Part shown: in pieces, positions 1-11,778 of the stretch | Layout of the letters: the number at the start of each line of letters is the position of its first letter | Numbering within the stretch: position 1 is the stretch's first letter | Origin: Acanthaster planci | Taxonomy: Eukaryota > Echinodermata > Asteroidea > Valvatida > Acanthasteridae | Assembly (NCBI RefSeq): GCF_001949145.1 | Contig: NW_019091364.1 | Coordinates: 2,749,739 to 2,813,738, forward strand | Reading direction: 5' to 3' | Length of the DNA: 64,000 nt | The notes under the pieces: generated by a model | The model's input: only the letters and a program-made list of their open reading frames with translations | The model's database searches: none | What the model was told of the DNA's origin: nothing | Program-made: the position numbers and the translations under genes

Positions 1-910
1 TAATCATGGGCACGGGTGTCACTGGGACTTTTTTGATAGGGATGGGGCAAAGAACTTCTTCTAAGAGGAAACATTTTGGGGGGGGGAACAAAGCAATTAT
101 CAACTTCGAAATGATAAACCCTTAAGTGCAAGGAGGGCATTTGAGAGGTTTTTTATAAGCAAACTGGCGGTTTTCCTCCCCTTTCATCTCTTTCTTTTCT
201 CCTTTCTATGGCTTTTTTCTTCTCTGTTTCCTACTTTATTTTCTTATCCTATTCATGAAGCCATTGATTGTACACTGGTTACAAATTTATAAGTGCAACC
301 TTGCAACACAGCATGCATATTATTAATATGCACTTTTCAAATTACGGCATGTTAACAACACATGTATATCAAATTAAAGTTTAAAAATTAATTCATTAGA
401 CTACATCTTTTGCTTTAACATTGCTTTTTCAGACTCATTTTGGTAACTATGGCAACATAATGAGAACTGAGGCTGGATGTGATCTTAACAGGAACACAAG
501 CAAAGGTCTGCTCCCCTGTTCAACTCGGGTTGCTATACCCGAGTACAGCAAGTAATTAAATGTCTGTGTTACACCTGTAGCCATGCGGAAAAGGTCTTGC
601 AGGTTATGTAGTCGGGCTAAGAAGTCTGATATGGGACGGTCCGTTAAAATTGGAATGCTCCCATCTGTCTAAAATACTAGGACGATTATTGCATTCACAA
701 CAGTCACGATGATTCGTAACTGGCATTTCATATGTCATAATGTGGCAGGTACATGTATCTTCCATCATTGACTGGAAAGATGATGGACAAAGTCTATCAT
801 TAAATGCCGGCAAAGATCAGATTACGCCAATCCCATCCCCATCCAAAATGAAGAAAGCAACTGAGACTGAAGTGCTTTGTTTGAACATGCTCCATACTCA
901 CATGTAATAC
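1..910. other. Downstream EPAC intron sequence
   Basis: No coding exon is recognised. AT-rich sequence with a short G run near 78-86. It should be intron between EPAC coding exons 2 and 3, since the next exon (the rest of the cNBD) is not found here. Confidence 0.6.
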
Positions 911-1044
911 CCTTCTCGAGATCCTCATAGTAACCATAGCAACAAATCTCTTGCAGAAGGAGTGGATGGATCTTCTCAAAGGCTTTCACGTCTTTCAGGC
1001 GCGAGTAGATGATGTCTAGGTCCTCACCTGTTCGATCCGATGGC
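911..1044 (-). CDS. RAPGEF4: EPAC coding exon 2 (start of first cyclic-nucleotide-binding domain)
   Basis: The acceptor is a good pyrimidine tract ending TTATTAAAG at 1045; the donor is GTATTAC at 910. The 134-nt exon carries one base of a split Arg, 44 codons and one base of the next Gly. Key residues are [23 protein letters not shown] and GYYEDLEK. A second AG 19 nt inside the exon is not used, because the PSDRTG residues before it align with the human protein. Confidence 0.88.
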
Positions 1045-4000
1045 CTTTAATAAACAAAAGCAAAGTGTAATATGAACTTCTCCAAGGATGAGGAGAGCAC
1101 TAACTTACATTCACATTTAAAAAATAAACGAATGCAATTATAAAATCTTTTCATTGAAACTGATAAGAGATGCAGAGATGGATCTGGTGGACTGAAAAGA
1201 AATTTTTAAGGGCTTTAAAGACATTTCAGTACAGCTTAGTTCTCTTTATCCCCCGAAGCCTACATGCCTTTTAAGGTCTTTAGCCAGAGGCTTAATTTGG
1301 ATATCCCACCTACATACTTTGCACATGTATAGGCCTTTTTGGAGAGCTTACTGTATTTGTTGAATAGAGTACAGATGTACAATTGTAATGTGATTATGCT
1401 ATAACACATATATACTCTCATAACCAGATCGTGGAACTCTTCTTTGTCTCTTTGGGGGATGGCACAACCATTCAAATATTTCCTCTGTTTTTTTGTAGTT
1501 GCACTGATGTCACTCACAAGACTTTGCCATCTTTAACTGTAGAAGAGCCAGATTTCTTTTGGGACTGTCTCAAAGCCGGGGGGAGGGGGCATTCCCAAAA
1601 AATCGACAACTTGCAACTTAGCATGCACGTGAAGACACTCATTATCAGTATTAGTTTTAATTCAATACGACATAGGGCTTAGATGTTATGGTTATTTGAA
1701 GTTCCTATAAATGCATGCTACCTGAGAACGGAATGCGCAATTTTTCACAAAATGTGGGTCAAAATTACTGCAAGATAAAACCAAAAATCCTTAGGGCTTG
1801 AGCATGAAAAAAAAATGGGAAAAAATAAAACAAAACTAGGAAAAGATATATTGAGGGGAATGGCATCTGCCCCTGCTCTTTTAGGTTTAAAGTACGGTAA
1901 CCAGGAAGGCATCATGCAGTTACTGATGATGACCCACATGCCGGAGACAGACCTTTTTCAGGGACACTAAAAATAGTCGGTGCAACTTATTGTGAGTGGT
2001 TCTCCTTCATGGCAAATCAGACATCCACGTTTCAAATACTGAGTAGGCCTAATGCCGTGCTTTCTGAATTCACAGTGCACACAGTTTCACTCTGAAGTCT
2101 CTATGGTGATTTTTAACACAACAGGGCCACATGGATGTACATGTACATTTTGGCTTGCATGCTCAAAACTAGTTTCAAACTCGAAACCAAGATAAAAAGC
2201 CCAAAAAAAAGAAAGAAAGCTGGGCTCCAAATGAAATATTTTCAGCAGTTGCCTGCATCAGCCTCACTTGCAGTGTTGGTGTACATGTATGTATCCATTA
2301 CAGTGAGTGCACGCAGCACCAGAAAGGCCTGTCTGCATGGGCTTTCGACTTCAAACTCACAAAACCAGGTTGGCACTCGAAGGTGAGGATCAAATCTGCG
2401 GAACTCTGGAAATGGGCAGCATTTTCAAATGAAATACATGTATTACAATTTTGGCTCAAGTTTGCAGAGTGAAAACTTGGGAAAAAAATCAAGTGTATGG
2501 CACATTGAGGGAGCTAAGAACTTTTGAGGGGGGATTTATTAAATTTATTTTTAGGGCTGGAGGTGAGAATGATAAATTCATGAGTAGTAGAGATCTCCTC
2601 TCTGATCTAACAGAATCAGTAAGTGCAGTTTGCAGCCCATTGCCAAATGCCGGATTATCTATCATACATGTATAAGTTTACATGATGCACTGTGCTTGAG
2701 AATGGGCCAGAAGCAGAGACAATTTTCTAATATTGAGGTTTATAACAAGTCAAATTTAAAAACTGAACTGACTTCCTCGAAAGCAGCAGACAATATTCAG
2801 AAAGACATCACGATGACATATTCTCTGCTACCAAAAAAGAAAAAAAAAAGGAATGACACAATGAGTGAAAAAATGAGGATCTCCCACAGATGGCAACGTC
2901 TTGATTGATCACCCGACGCATGGCTGTGCAGGCAAAATGACTGCAGCGAGGGTAAAAAAAATGACATTCAATACCGGCCCCAATCTGGCAGGGTACAGAC
3001 TCCAGAGTCGCTTGGAAACCAATTCACGTTTGCCTGCTATAGTCTCGAGCGCCACCCGAAAAATCCCCGAGCAGATCGCATAGAGTCGAGTAATCCCTCT
3101 TGGGCGAAGACCTTGCTTAAAATACCTAGGCAATCGTTCGTCGTTGTGAGTTAGGTGTGAATGCAATCGCAGAGTTTAAAACTGATTCACAAAGGTGTTC
3201 GGCTCTGGCAGCTACAGTGTATCATAAAGCATTTTCCAGTTCAGGGTGCCACCTGTGCCGGTCGCCCCTTGTTGCCATATGGGTAAAATTCACAAAAATT
3301 GCCTATAATTTTGAGGCAAAAACTGGGTGTATTTAGAAATTTATGCATTTATAATGAAGTAACTGACTCCCAAAATACATACTAGGTTAAAACTACATGT
3401 ACATGTATGTTATTCACTCTGTCATTTATTCATCAACTGGGGTTACTTCCAAAGCTAAAATACACGTACACGTGAAATGGAACTTCACCTTTTGAGGAAA
3501 GGTCACGATAATTAATTTTTTTGATGCACTGAAAGAAAAAGGACCTCGCTGATAAAAGCTTACACCCCCAGGAGGAAAACTTACATTTTGTCTGCGAGCA
3601 ATTTTAGAGCGTGTGCTTCATGGGCCATGATGGACCATGATGGGCCACGATGATAAGATGTCAGACCTGGTAGGCCTGCAGTTGTGCATCTGATTCTGCG
3701 CAGAGCACGCTTGGTGGAATTCTTCGCACTGGCTCTTGAAAGTCACCAGGCAATAGAACCCAGCAGGAGAAATTCCTCCTTTATAACAATATCCTTCAGT
3801 GGAAAGTCCCACCGTCTGTGATCAAAATGACACTTTATTTTGTCTTCTCTATGATGTCATCATTAACATCGGGAACAATTTTCCCCCTCATTTGAGAGAA
3901 TCTTCTTTGCCTTGACAATCTGTAATTAAGTCTCTGGCACCGCTCCACAGCACTTCTGCTTGGTAACTAAGTAACAGAACGCTAATGCAATGAGCAAGAA

Positions 4001-5773
4001 ATAATGGGGTGCTGGATAAGATCTGAGTGGCAATACTTGGGGTTTGATATCTCCGGCCTGCTGACTGTCACAGGTGAATTAAAGAGATGAGAAATCAAAT
4101 GGAAGGGGAAAAAACTTATTGGAAATGATGATGATGATGATGGTACTTACAATGTGTATGTATAAATTACACATACAGACAATACAAGGTGCAGCAAAGC
4201 ACAAACTCAGCAGAGTAACTTCTAAACGTGGGAAAGAGAAACTCTCCTTTGATAACTACAAATTAATTCCAACTTCATCCCCCCAAAAAATAATGTTCAA
4301 AAGATTAAGGTGTTTTTTTCTAATTGTGAGGAGAAAGCAAGGAACCATGACAGCCCACAAACAGGAACATGTACTTCCGACACTGCCGTTGTTGACCACA
4401 ATGTACAGTTGTACAAGGGAAATTTCTTGTTGACTCCACAAAATTCGAGACTAAGAGTGACTTCCAATTTAGTTAAAAATAGTTTACAAACTTTCATTAG
4501 ACCAGTTAATATTAATTTTTAGGTTACACTGCTGCCCAACTGGATTTTTGTGCTCTGTCCGATTTTTTGCCCCTTTTTTATCTGGAAGTAGGCGTGTATT
4601 TTCTCCAACAAAGTGTCTTATTCAGACAATGTCCTCACTAATTCCAGTCCTGCTGATGTGCATACAAACAGTGAAACAATTCTGCCTTTGTGCAGAATAC
4701 ACTTTGTATACACCATGTGACGTGCATAGCATCATGTCATCAGTATCAAACCAATCTGTCATGGATTCCAATTACATATACATGTATCATTAATGAGATT
4801 TATGCGAGGCACCACACAGTATGGTGCCTCGCATATCTTTTTTAACTAATCTGAATTCCTGATGTTAAACAGGTCATCAAATACGATACCAAAGAAAACA
4901 GCAGACTGGTATTTAGTGTTTCGCAGCTTGAGTGCTTGTTTTATCCTCTGTTAAATACACCACTTTCTTTAGCACTCTAACTTATCTTTGGATCTGAAGA
5001 TGTGGAATCCATAAAATAATTCCCTATCCCACCATTTTTAAAATTGTTTTATTTGAATGATGTAAGACTGTTTGTTTCCTGACATAAGGCAAATTCTACG
5101 ACTTTCTGACATGCGTGTATACATTTCAGTGACACACATTTTGCCTTTAATATGCTCAAAGATAGGGTAGGCCTAAACAGAAAGCGTTCCACATATGGAC
5201 AATATTACTTTTCCCTCAAAACTTTATAGCAGCTGTCAGAAAGTGATAGCATGTCCTAAAAAGTGAAAGGTAGCTAAGAAAATTCTGAAACATTTAAAAT
5301 TACAAACAAGTTTCATGGCATAGTTTGTGCACAGGGCCTGAGTGTTGTCCGTAGACAGAACTCTTTCAAGAAATGGTACAGGTAATGTTGATCAATTAAC
5401 AAACAAGTAGCTTATCAAAATGACACGTTCATTTCAAATTTAAGTTTAGTTTCAATCGATACAAATCGGAAATTGTAACATTGAAATTGGGTCCACGGCA
5501 GGGCACGGTGAAGTGGTGGTGTGATTGCGTGCTGCAGGCTTTTGGGCATCTTGCGTGTTCGGGCTTTCAAGTATGTTGCAGGACAAATCTATGCGGCCGA
5601 GAACAAGAAATCTCCGTCATGGATTGGATTTTGTTTTAGCCACCGTGTGTATGTACAACTCCCAAGCCTCCGGGGACCGTCAAAAACAAGCGCGAGGTTA
5701 CCCGGGGAAAAACTACACAGCAATTAACCTACCGTTTGTCCAGGCAGGAAATCCACTCCGCGACCATTGTCAT
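911..5773 (-). CDS. RAPGEF4: EPAC / RAPGEF4-like cAMP-activated Rap guanine nucleotide exchange factor, 5' part (two coding exons)
   Basis: Two short minus-strand exons join in phase (5773-5733, then 1044-911) and encode about 58 residues matching the N-terminus of EPAC2. Exon 1 gives [13 protein letters not shown] plus a split Arg, like the AEWIACLDKR start of human EPAC2. Exon 2 continues with [19 protein letters not shown] and ends GYYEDLEK plus a split Gly, the start of the first cyclic-nucleotide-binding domain. EPAC proteins bind cAMP and then activate Rap GTPases at membranes. All later exons (rest of the cNBD, DEP, REM, CDC25 catalytic domain) would lie below position 1, outside the window. 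The intron is 4.7 kb. The gene is head-to-head with SNX13. The family match is from memory and strong; the paralogue is assigned as type 4 because type 3 diverges in this region. Confidence 0.85.
1045..5732. other. EPAC intron 1
   Basis: This 4.7-kb interval lies between the two EPAC coding exons. No other exon, tRNA or transposon ORF is recognised. It holds a GATGAT run near 4125-4142, scattered TACATGTA words and one perfect 14-bp hairpin at 4801-4835. Confidence 0.6.
4801..4842. other. Perfect 14-bp hairpin followed by a T tract
   Basis: TATGCGAGGCACCA (4801-4814) pairs without mismatch with TGGTGCCTCGCATA (4822-4835) around a 7-nt loop. TCTTTTTTA follows at once. It lies inside the EPAC intron. 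It resembles a stem plus oligo-T end of a small RNA transcript, but no Pol III promoter is seen, and it may simply be a foldback remnant. Confidence 0.45.
5733..5773 (-). CDS. RAPGEF4: EPAC coding exon 1 (start codon)
   Basis: On the minus strand ATG at 5773-5771 is followed by ACA and a second ATG at 5767-5765, either of which could initiate. The exon ends in ..GACAAACG with donor GTAGGTT at 5732, leaving phase 2. There is no in-frame stop in the codons just upstream, so a longer N-terminus is not excluded, but homology begins here. The plus-strand 147-codon ORF across this place is antisense and spurious. Confidence 0.85.
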
Positions 5774-6479
5774 GTGTGCTCCTGTCCGATCCTGGGCCCG
5801 AAACCGTCGTACGTCGCAGGACCGAAGACAAAAATGAAACGCTGGTCGAATTTACAGATGAACACACTCAAAGACTGCCTTCTCCATCAGAATCTAATCA
5901 CAATTACTGAGCATACCGATTTGCCCCGGACTATCCTTGAATGGTGGGAGACTTTCGTGAGAACGTAAAGTGGAAATAGCGCCCGGCCACGATCTGCCTT
6001 ACGTGCACGCCGCACATACGAATTTGATTATGTTCGCGCGCGCGCGCTTCACCAGTGGACAGTCTAGTAGCGCATGTAGTGTGTCTCAAGCATATGTATT
6101 GTTTATGCTCCTTTCCTGTGTCCTGTACCTATGTAGGAAAAATTATTTACATTTACACGCCCCAGATCAAGATAGCCCAAATATAGCCCAACTGTCGCCA
6201 AAGTCTGCGGGTGATGGGCTATAAGCACTCATTTGAGGCTTGTATGTACACGTAAACATGGACACGAGTTTTTGCAAGCCATAGCCAAGTAGTTTGGACT
6301 CACCGGTCGTCATCTCGAGCACAGCTGGGCGGTAAAACTGGCTCAATTGAGAAAGCTGGTGCCCGGTGAGTATCACTCATTTCTTGCAGTATTTCGCAAA
6401 ATACCATTGGGAAAACTGCCAATGGGTTTTCTGGGTCAACTTCAGAGGTCAACAATTTTCAGAAAGTAAATGGGAGGTG

Positions 6480-6601
6480 ATGGTGTGGGTACAGACGTTT
6501 GGTTACGATGTCACGGGATAAACTTGAACGTTGAAGATATTTCCGCAGAGAGTCAGTTATTTGTTGTGATGGTTTGCGTCTGACAATAAACACAAAAAAT
6601 G
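6480..6601 (+). other. SNX13: Candidate SNX13 first exon, mostly 5' UTR; left boundary arbitrary
   Basis: The first recognised SNX13 coding exon begins after a strong acceptor at 19865, so an upstream exon must exist. At 6599-6601 an ATG sits directly before a consensus donor (GTAAGTATT at 6602), with an in-frame TAA a few codons upstream. Joined to the exon at 19866 it would read M-GEIGT-MLWVG in frame. This is a fit of phase and position only; other exons could serve instead. Confidence 0.3.
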
Positions 6602-6830
6602 GTAAGTATTTAATAAGGTGTGGCTAGCCATGCTGGCTCTGTTTTCACGACTTCAGAGTCGTGTCAGTCATGTTAGTCAGGCTGTCGTGGTCACACAGAC
6701 ATGACAGACACCGGGTCAGGGTATGGACACGATGGATGGTTATCCAATCGTCGATCCGGTGTTGTCAGGTTGTGGCCCACCCCATTGCATGACTCTGTGG
6801 CTCCAGGGTAAGCCAATGGCCTGGGGTAGA

Positions 6831-7171
6831 GTACAGTTGTCGGTTGTCATGATTGCCAGAATGTTGTCTTCAGGCATGTCAGGCCGGTCAGCTCACGCAT
6901 GGCAGGGACCAAAGAACAATCATGACAATCTAACTAGCTCCACCGCTAGACCGAGTGTAGACAGCTAGATAGATGGTGCACGTGTTGCCTGATCAAGCGA
7001 CAGCAAATTTTTGTTAGTGCTGTCGCTTGATCAGGCAACATGTGCACGACCTAGTACAGCAGCGAAGCTTGTTAGATTGTGCTTTGACTGTTTGGTCCCT
7101 GATGAGCTGACCTGACATGCGTGAAGACAATATCCTGATTATGACACCCATGGCAACTGTCATGACTGTAC
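6831..7171. mobile_element. Large foldback (palindromic) element with a perfect inner hairpin
   Basis: The left arm from GTACAG at 6831 is an imperfect inverted copy of the right arm ending CTGTAC at 7171. Shared blocks include TTGTCTTCA.GCATGTCAGG, GTCAGCTCA and AGGGACCAAA. At the centre, 6976-7005 and 7018-7047 form a 30-bp stem in which the only non-Watson-Crick pair is G-T, with a 12-nt loop. No ORF and no clear target-site duplication. Most likely a non-autonomous foldback or MITE. Confidence 0.7.
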
Positions 7172-7218
7172 ATCAAGTCATCAATTCAAAGTTATAGATC
7201 GTGGCTCTGGGATTTTAA

Positions 7219-7460
7219 GGGAGTCAGGTTGGCGTAGTGTTTCTTTCCTCGCCTTACAACTCGGCGGCCCAGGTTCAAATCCGGCCCGGTCCACATGTGG
7301 ATTGGGTTTTCAGTCTCTACCTGAGTCCCCAGGTTTTCCCAGAAACAGTTACCCAGGATTTTCCTCCCACCTCTAAAACTGAACATTTCTTCATTGCCTT
7401 CTTCACTCATCATTATCCTGGGAGTAATTGCAGCATACCCCTGCCACTCTGAAAAAAAAA
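7219..7460 (+). mobile_element. tRNA-derived SINE with V-like central domain, copy A
   Basis: It begins GAGTCAGGTTGGCGTAGT. It has a B-box-like CCCAGGTTCAAATCCGG, then CACATGTGGATTGGGTTTTCAG and GGATTTTCCTCCCACC, and shares these with copies near 23750 and 60660. The GTTTTCCTCCCAC stretch recalls the central domain of vertebrate V-SINEs, an affinity from memory. The 3' part fades into a poly-A stretch near 7450. Confidence 0.65.
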
Positions 7461-9931
7461 AGACCCCCTGGAATGACTGGTTACGTGAGTACAAGGTGAA
7501 AATCCCTTGAGTTTGACACTTTGACCTGTACCTGGGTATGAGGTTGATATTGCGGGATGGTGGGGTATTCTACAATTGAGCTTTATCCTGTACATGTAAC
7601 TGGTGCTAAATGTGCTCTTGGATGAACAGATATGTGCATGTGGGCCTAAATAAAAACGAAATGTAAGTCGATCTCTCCAGCAGTCTAATGATAAATCTTT
7701 AATAAAAATGGCAATGATTTCCCAGGTTTAAACTGCATGTGCTTCCCATCGTCTGATATTTACCCTAATAGCAGTACTGTATTCCTTTCATCTCGGTGAT
7801 CCGAATGAATATTTAGCACCGAGATTTCTCAGTTAAATCTCTTTAGGTGGTGTTTTATGTTTTTACCACCAGGTGTAATCATGCGAAACAGTTGAAGTTT
7901 TCAAGTTTAGAGGCCCCAACTGTACGAACCGTTATAACAAAATCATTGCTTCCCATGATGTTCAGTCCATGTGTGGCTAGTTTTGAGTTTGTGATTTCAG
8001 TGTAGAAATGTAATCAGATTGCAGTATGCCGGTACATACACGTACATGCTTGCATGAAAAAAAGAAAAATTCCCCTTAAGATGCATCTGCTTGGTGTTTT
8101 TAGTGTACAAGCATCATTGTGCCAATATTTTGTGTGGCGATGCATAACTTGTCAACCCCGTGAATGTACATGTACACGTGTATACCGAAGCGACCTGTAC
8201 TTTGTACATGTCGGTTACATTACCAGTACATATCTGTGGCTGACTATGAGTCATGTGGTTCTAAAAGTTCCAGGGGCGCAAATCAATAATTCCGTTCACA
8301 GTTTTTTTACTTCACACTGAAAATTTTTATTTGTCTCATTCTACATGTACATGTATAGTCTTGGTCTACTGCAGCTGTGCCTTGTGCATGCATAAAGAAC
8401 AGGACGTTAGTCTTTGCGTCAGTGTGACTCGTGTTCATTACTGCTGTTTAAAAGCAGTGTGTTTGTTGCAAAAGTCACTGTGAAAGTCAACCAATCGACA
8501 TGTACATACTGTACTAGTACATGTACATTATTCATGTAACGATATGTACCGTTACACGTAAACAAGTCTTAAAATGTACTTTATATTTGCATTACACCAT
8601 GCCCACTCAACATAGCAGTTGAATCTAAGGGAACTTCAAACAAGTGGATGCTTTACAATGAAGTTTACATGTATTGGCCCACTTAATGTTCTTATTTTTG
8701 GTCTTTGAATGGCTATTGCAGAGAGTGTCTCAAGACTTTTTAGGTCAAGTCTTTTTTGCTAAATCTTGTACACCATATTCAAGGGTAATAATATCATACA
8801 AGGCTAAGCACTTCGCGAGCTGCTTTAGACTGAAGCCATCAGCACCAAAACTTGGTTGTTTCCTGTGACTAATTCTCTGTGAGTTTCATCTCTGATTTGA
8901 TATTTACACCGCTGGATTTAAGTCTGATATACACATTTTATAAAATATGGACCTCACTTCAAGACTAAGTTGACTGAATGAAGCTAGTGTCCAAATGTTG
9001 TTTTAATAGCAATGTGGACAGATCTTTGATCAGTAAATGTAAGAATGTGAATAATATTTAGAAAACTTTCCCATATTGTTCCAACGTGTAAACATCCCAC
9101 CCTTTCCACAGTGTCACTGAAAACTTCAAACACGACAAATTGTGTACAATGTAAATAGTTTACTCAAAGTTCCGGTGATTAATTCATGGTATTCCTTTGA
9201 TATGACTCAACGTTTTACAGGCATCATTTACAATAAAAATGAACGCCAGATTGTGTCAATTAAAACGTCAAACCTCTAAAAAGGGGCAGTTCCGTTTAAA
9301 CGTTTTGGAAAATCTGTCACTTGGAACTTTTTCCATTTATACGTTTGAACGTGTAAACATCTCCCCCTTGTTGATCAGCGATTGTTGATTTAGAACACAG
9401 TACAATCCAAACAAACTTTAAACGCAGGGACAGAAGGACATGTGAATTCTAGGGGGCAGTCCCTTCTGAATATGTAAATCTTTTAGGATGGATGACCGGG
9501 GTGATTTCACATCGGCTTTTTTCCCCAGACTCCAGGAAATAGTGGCATCATGATTTATGGCCAAAAGCTGTTCTTTTCAAACAACCTTACCCTGAAAGAG
9601 CCAGGCCCTTTCGGACCATACCAGATTCCACTTCTCTCCCAGAACTCGGCTATCGGATACCTGATCCCTTGGAAGCTTTGCATGCTCGTAGAGACAACTC
9701 TTATGAGCATATCTTTGAAGTCTCCCTTCAGTTTGAGATTATGTTTTGGTGTGATAATCATTTGAAGTGCAAGGATTCACGGGCATCGGCACGCGTGCAT
9801 TGGAAACAGCAATGTATTTTTGGCTGTCCTGTCTCAAAAGAATGGGCATTTGGTGAGAATGACCAGGTCATGTACATGTATGTCCTGTGTTTACAAAATT
9901 GGTGTTGAAATGATCTCAAGACATTAATGTA

Positions 9932-10200
9932 TGTCTGAATTCAGTGGCTGTAGCTAAGAATAACACACACCTATTGAAATTGGCTTCAGCCGTTAGCCGT
10001 AGCCATCAGACTTACAGCAGCCATGGCGGAGCAGCAGCACACATGTACATACACATACATGTACAGTGTACAATGTACATGTAATACATGTTTGGGAAGT
10101 ACAGGTACTTCTAGTCCTAGCCGAAACGATCAGATAAACTCTACAGGGGATGAATGACATGTACTGTACATGTATACCCCACACAAACATGTACATGTAC
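9932..10200. repeat. Left arm of long inverted repeat
   Basis: From GTCTGAATTCAGTGGCTG to the TACATGTA run near 10200 this is an inverted copy of 11500-11778. Shared blocks include AGCTAAGAATAACACACACC, GCCATCAGACTTACAGCAGC and TAAACTCTACAGGGGATGAA. The arms differ by scattered substitutions and by TACATGTA length variation. Confidence 0.8.
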
Positions 10201-10339
10201 ATGTATCACAACTGGACAAAACTCTTGAAGTCTTGGCGCTAGAAAATATAGAGTATACTTGTACCGGTACTTTGTTTTTGATGGAAGTCGCCCAACAGAA
10301 TGCCCCAAGAGGCCACACAGGGTAAGGGCTAAGCAAAGT

Positions 10340-10975
10340 TAAAGAAGAGAAGTAAGAGCATGAGACATTGAGAAGGAGGAACGGAAACTGTTGCTGTTTC
10401 GTTTGAACTGAGACAGGTCATAAGAAGCTGGGAAACAGGATGCAGATAAGGCGTTCCAAAGCGAGGCAGTACATAGAGTAGGAAGAAACTGGATGAGTAC
10501 CTCACGGTATTGGCTTTAGGGACATTAACTGTAGATATGGATGGAGTCGAGTAGAAAAATGTGTAGTGTGAGCAGTGAGACGATTTGGTGGAATTAAGGC
10601 AGAATTGCCATTGGAGCACCTTCTGTGAATTTGTAGAATAGGGACCAAGATGCTACGGAACGATGGAGTGATAGATGTTCCAGGAATGCAGCCAGATCAT
10701 GTCCCACCAAGTTAACAACATGCCGGTGGATTCTGTCCAACAGGAATAGATGAAGGGCCGGAGCCCCAGCCCTAACATTACTCCATGACAGGACGTATTG
10801 TGAACTTAAACAAGTAGAAAATGGCGGCAGGAGGGAGGCAATGCCGTGCGCGGGACTAATAACCGAGACCTTTTTTGCAACATCAAATGTGTACTTGTCC
10901 CAGGAGAGCTGGCAGGTGATATCAAGTCCAAGGAGCCAGATGTGAGGAACTTCCTGCAAAGGTGATGAACTCATT
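10340..10975 (-). pseudogene. Decayed LINE reverse transcriptase, C-terminal fragment
   Basis: Minus-strand translation in two frames gives residues typical of the end of jockey/CR1-like non-LTR polyproteins: LLGLDITCQLSWDKY and DVAKK, then APALHLFLLDRIHRHVVNLVG, which is written here split as APALHLFLLDRI and HRHVVNLVG, then FYKF. In another frame VNVPKANTVRYSSSFF follows, normally leading to RTARLWNxLP. Frameshifts and stops break it, and the catalytic RT core and endonuclease are absent, so it is a 5'-truncated dead copy. It lies between the arms of the inverted repeat at 9932-11778. The clade is uncertain. Confidence 0.75.
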
Positions 10976-11499
10976 TCCAAGCAAGGAAATGTGGGGATCT
11001 AGAAATGAATACAGACAACGCGTGAGTCCTCTTTGGATTAAAAGTGACAAGCCAGTCACTACCCCTGTTATGATATTTGAGAAAATGTTGGAGGGAGAGG
11101 GATTCTGCTCATGTCCTTTTTAGGCTTAAACCACAAGACATAATGTCCGTTTATTCTCATATATGTGTATGTATGTATGTACTTAGATACATACATGTAC
11201 ATATATGTATATTAGCAGGAAACTTCTTCCAGTGTGATTTAATTAATGTCCCGACCCTTTTACATGTAATCTTAGGGATGATCTTCACAAAAGGACAGGA
11301 GTTGAAAAGGCAGCCTTGGAACCCTGTGTGAAGGGCTTTGTGTTTACATGTAGCAGGACCATTGATTTTGCCTTGACTTGTGCATACAATGTACGTGTTT
11401 ACTGTAACCACATGGTCATGTACATAGTATATTTGTTGAATTACCAGTTTGTCACTGGTCTCCTGGTCTCATTTTGGTGTTATGTACACATATACATGT

Positions 11500-11778
11500 A
11501 CAGTGTACATGTACAATGTACATACTGGTACACATGTGTGGGGTGTACATGTCATTCATCCCCTGTAGAGTTTATCTGATAGTTTCGGCTAGGACTAGAA
11601 GTGCACGTACTTGTACATGTACTTCCCCATACATGTATTACATGTACATTGTACATGTACGTGTACATGTGCGCTGCTGCTCCTCCATGGCTGCTGTAAG
11701 TCTGATGGCTATGGCTAACGGCTGAAGTCAATTTCAGCAGGTGTGTGTTATTCTTAGCCACAGCCACTGAATTCAGAC
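11500..11778. repeat. Right arm of long inverted repeat
   Basis: Inverted counterpart of 9932-10200, ending CCACTGAATTCAGAC at 11778. The inner end carries TACATGTA and GTACAC runs that vary in length between the arms. Confidence 0.8.

Larger units (their letters stand above)
5480..6601. promoter_or_regulatory. CpG-rich divergent promoter region between EPAC and SNX13
   Basis: This stretch is clearly richer in CG dinucleotides than the AT-rich flanks, with a GCGCGCGCGC run near 6035-6044. It spans the EPAC start codon on the minus strand (5773) and a candidate SNX13 first exon on the plus strand (donor at 6602). No TATA box is assigned. The shared-promoter role is inferred from composition and gene orientation. 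Confidence 0.5.

Noticed and set aside
5525-5968. 147-codon plus-strand ORF in the CpG-rich region
   Set aside because: It is antisense to EPAC exon 1 and shows no family similarity; GC-rich sequence yields long open frames by chance.
9555-9761. Opposed open frames on both strands
   Set aside because: No splice sites or recognised motifs support either frame; both are short.
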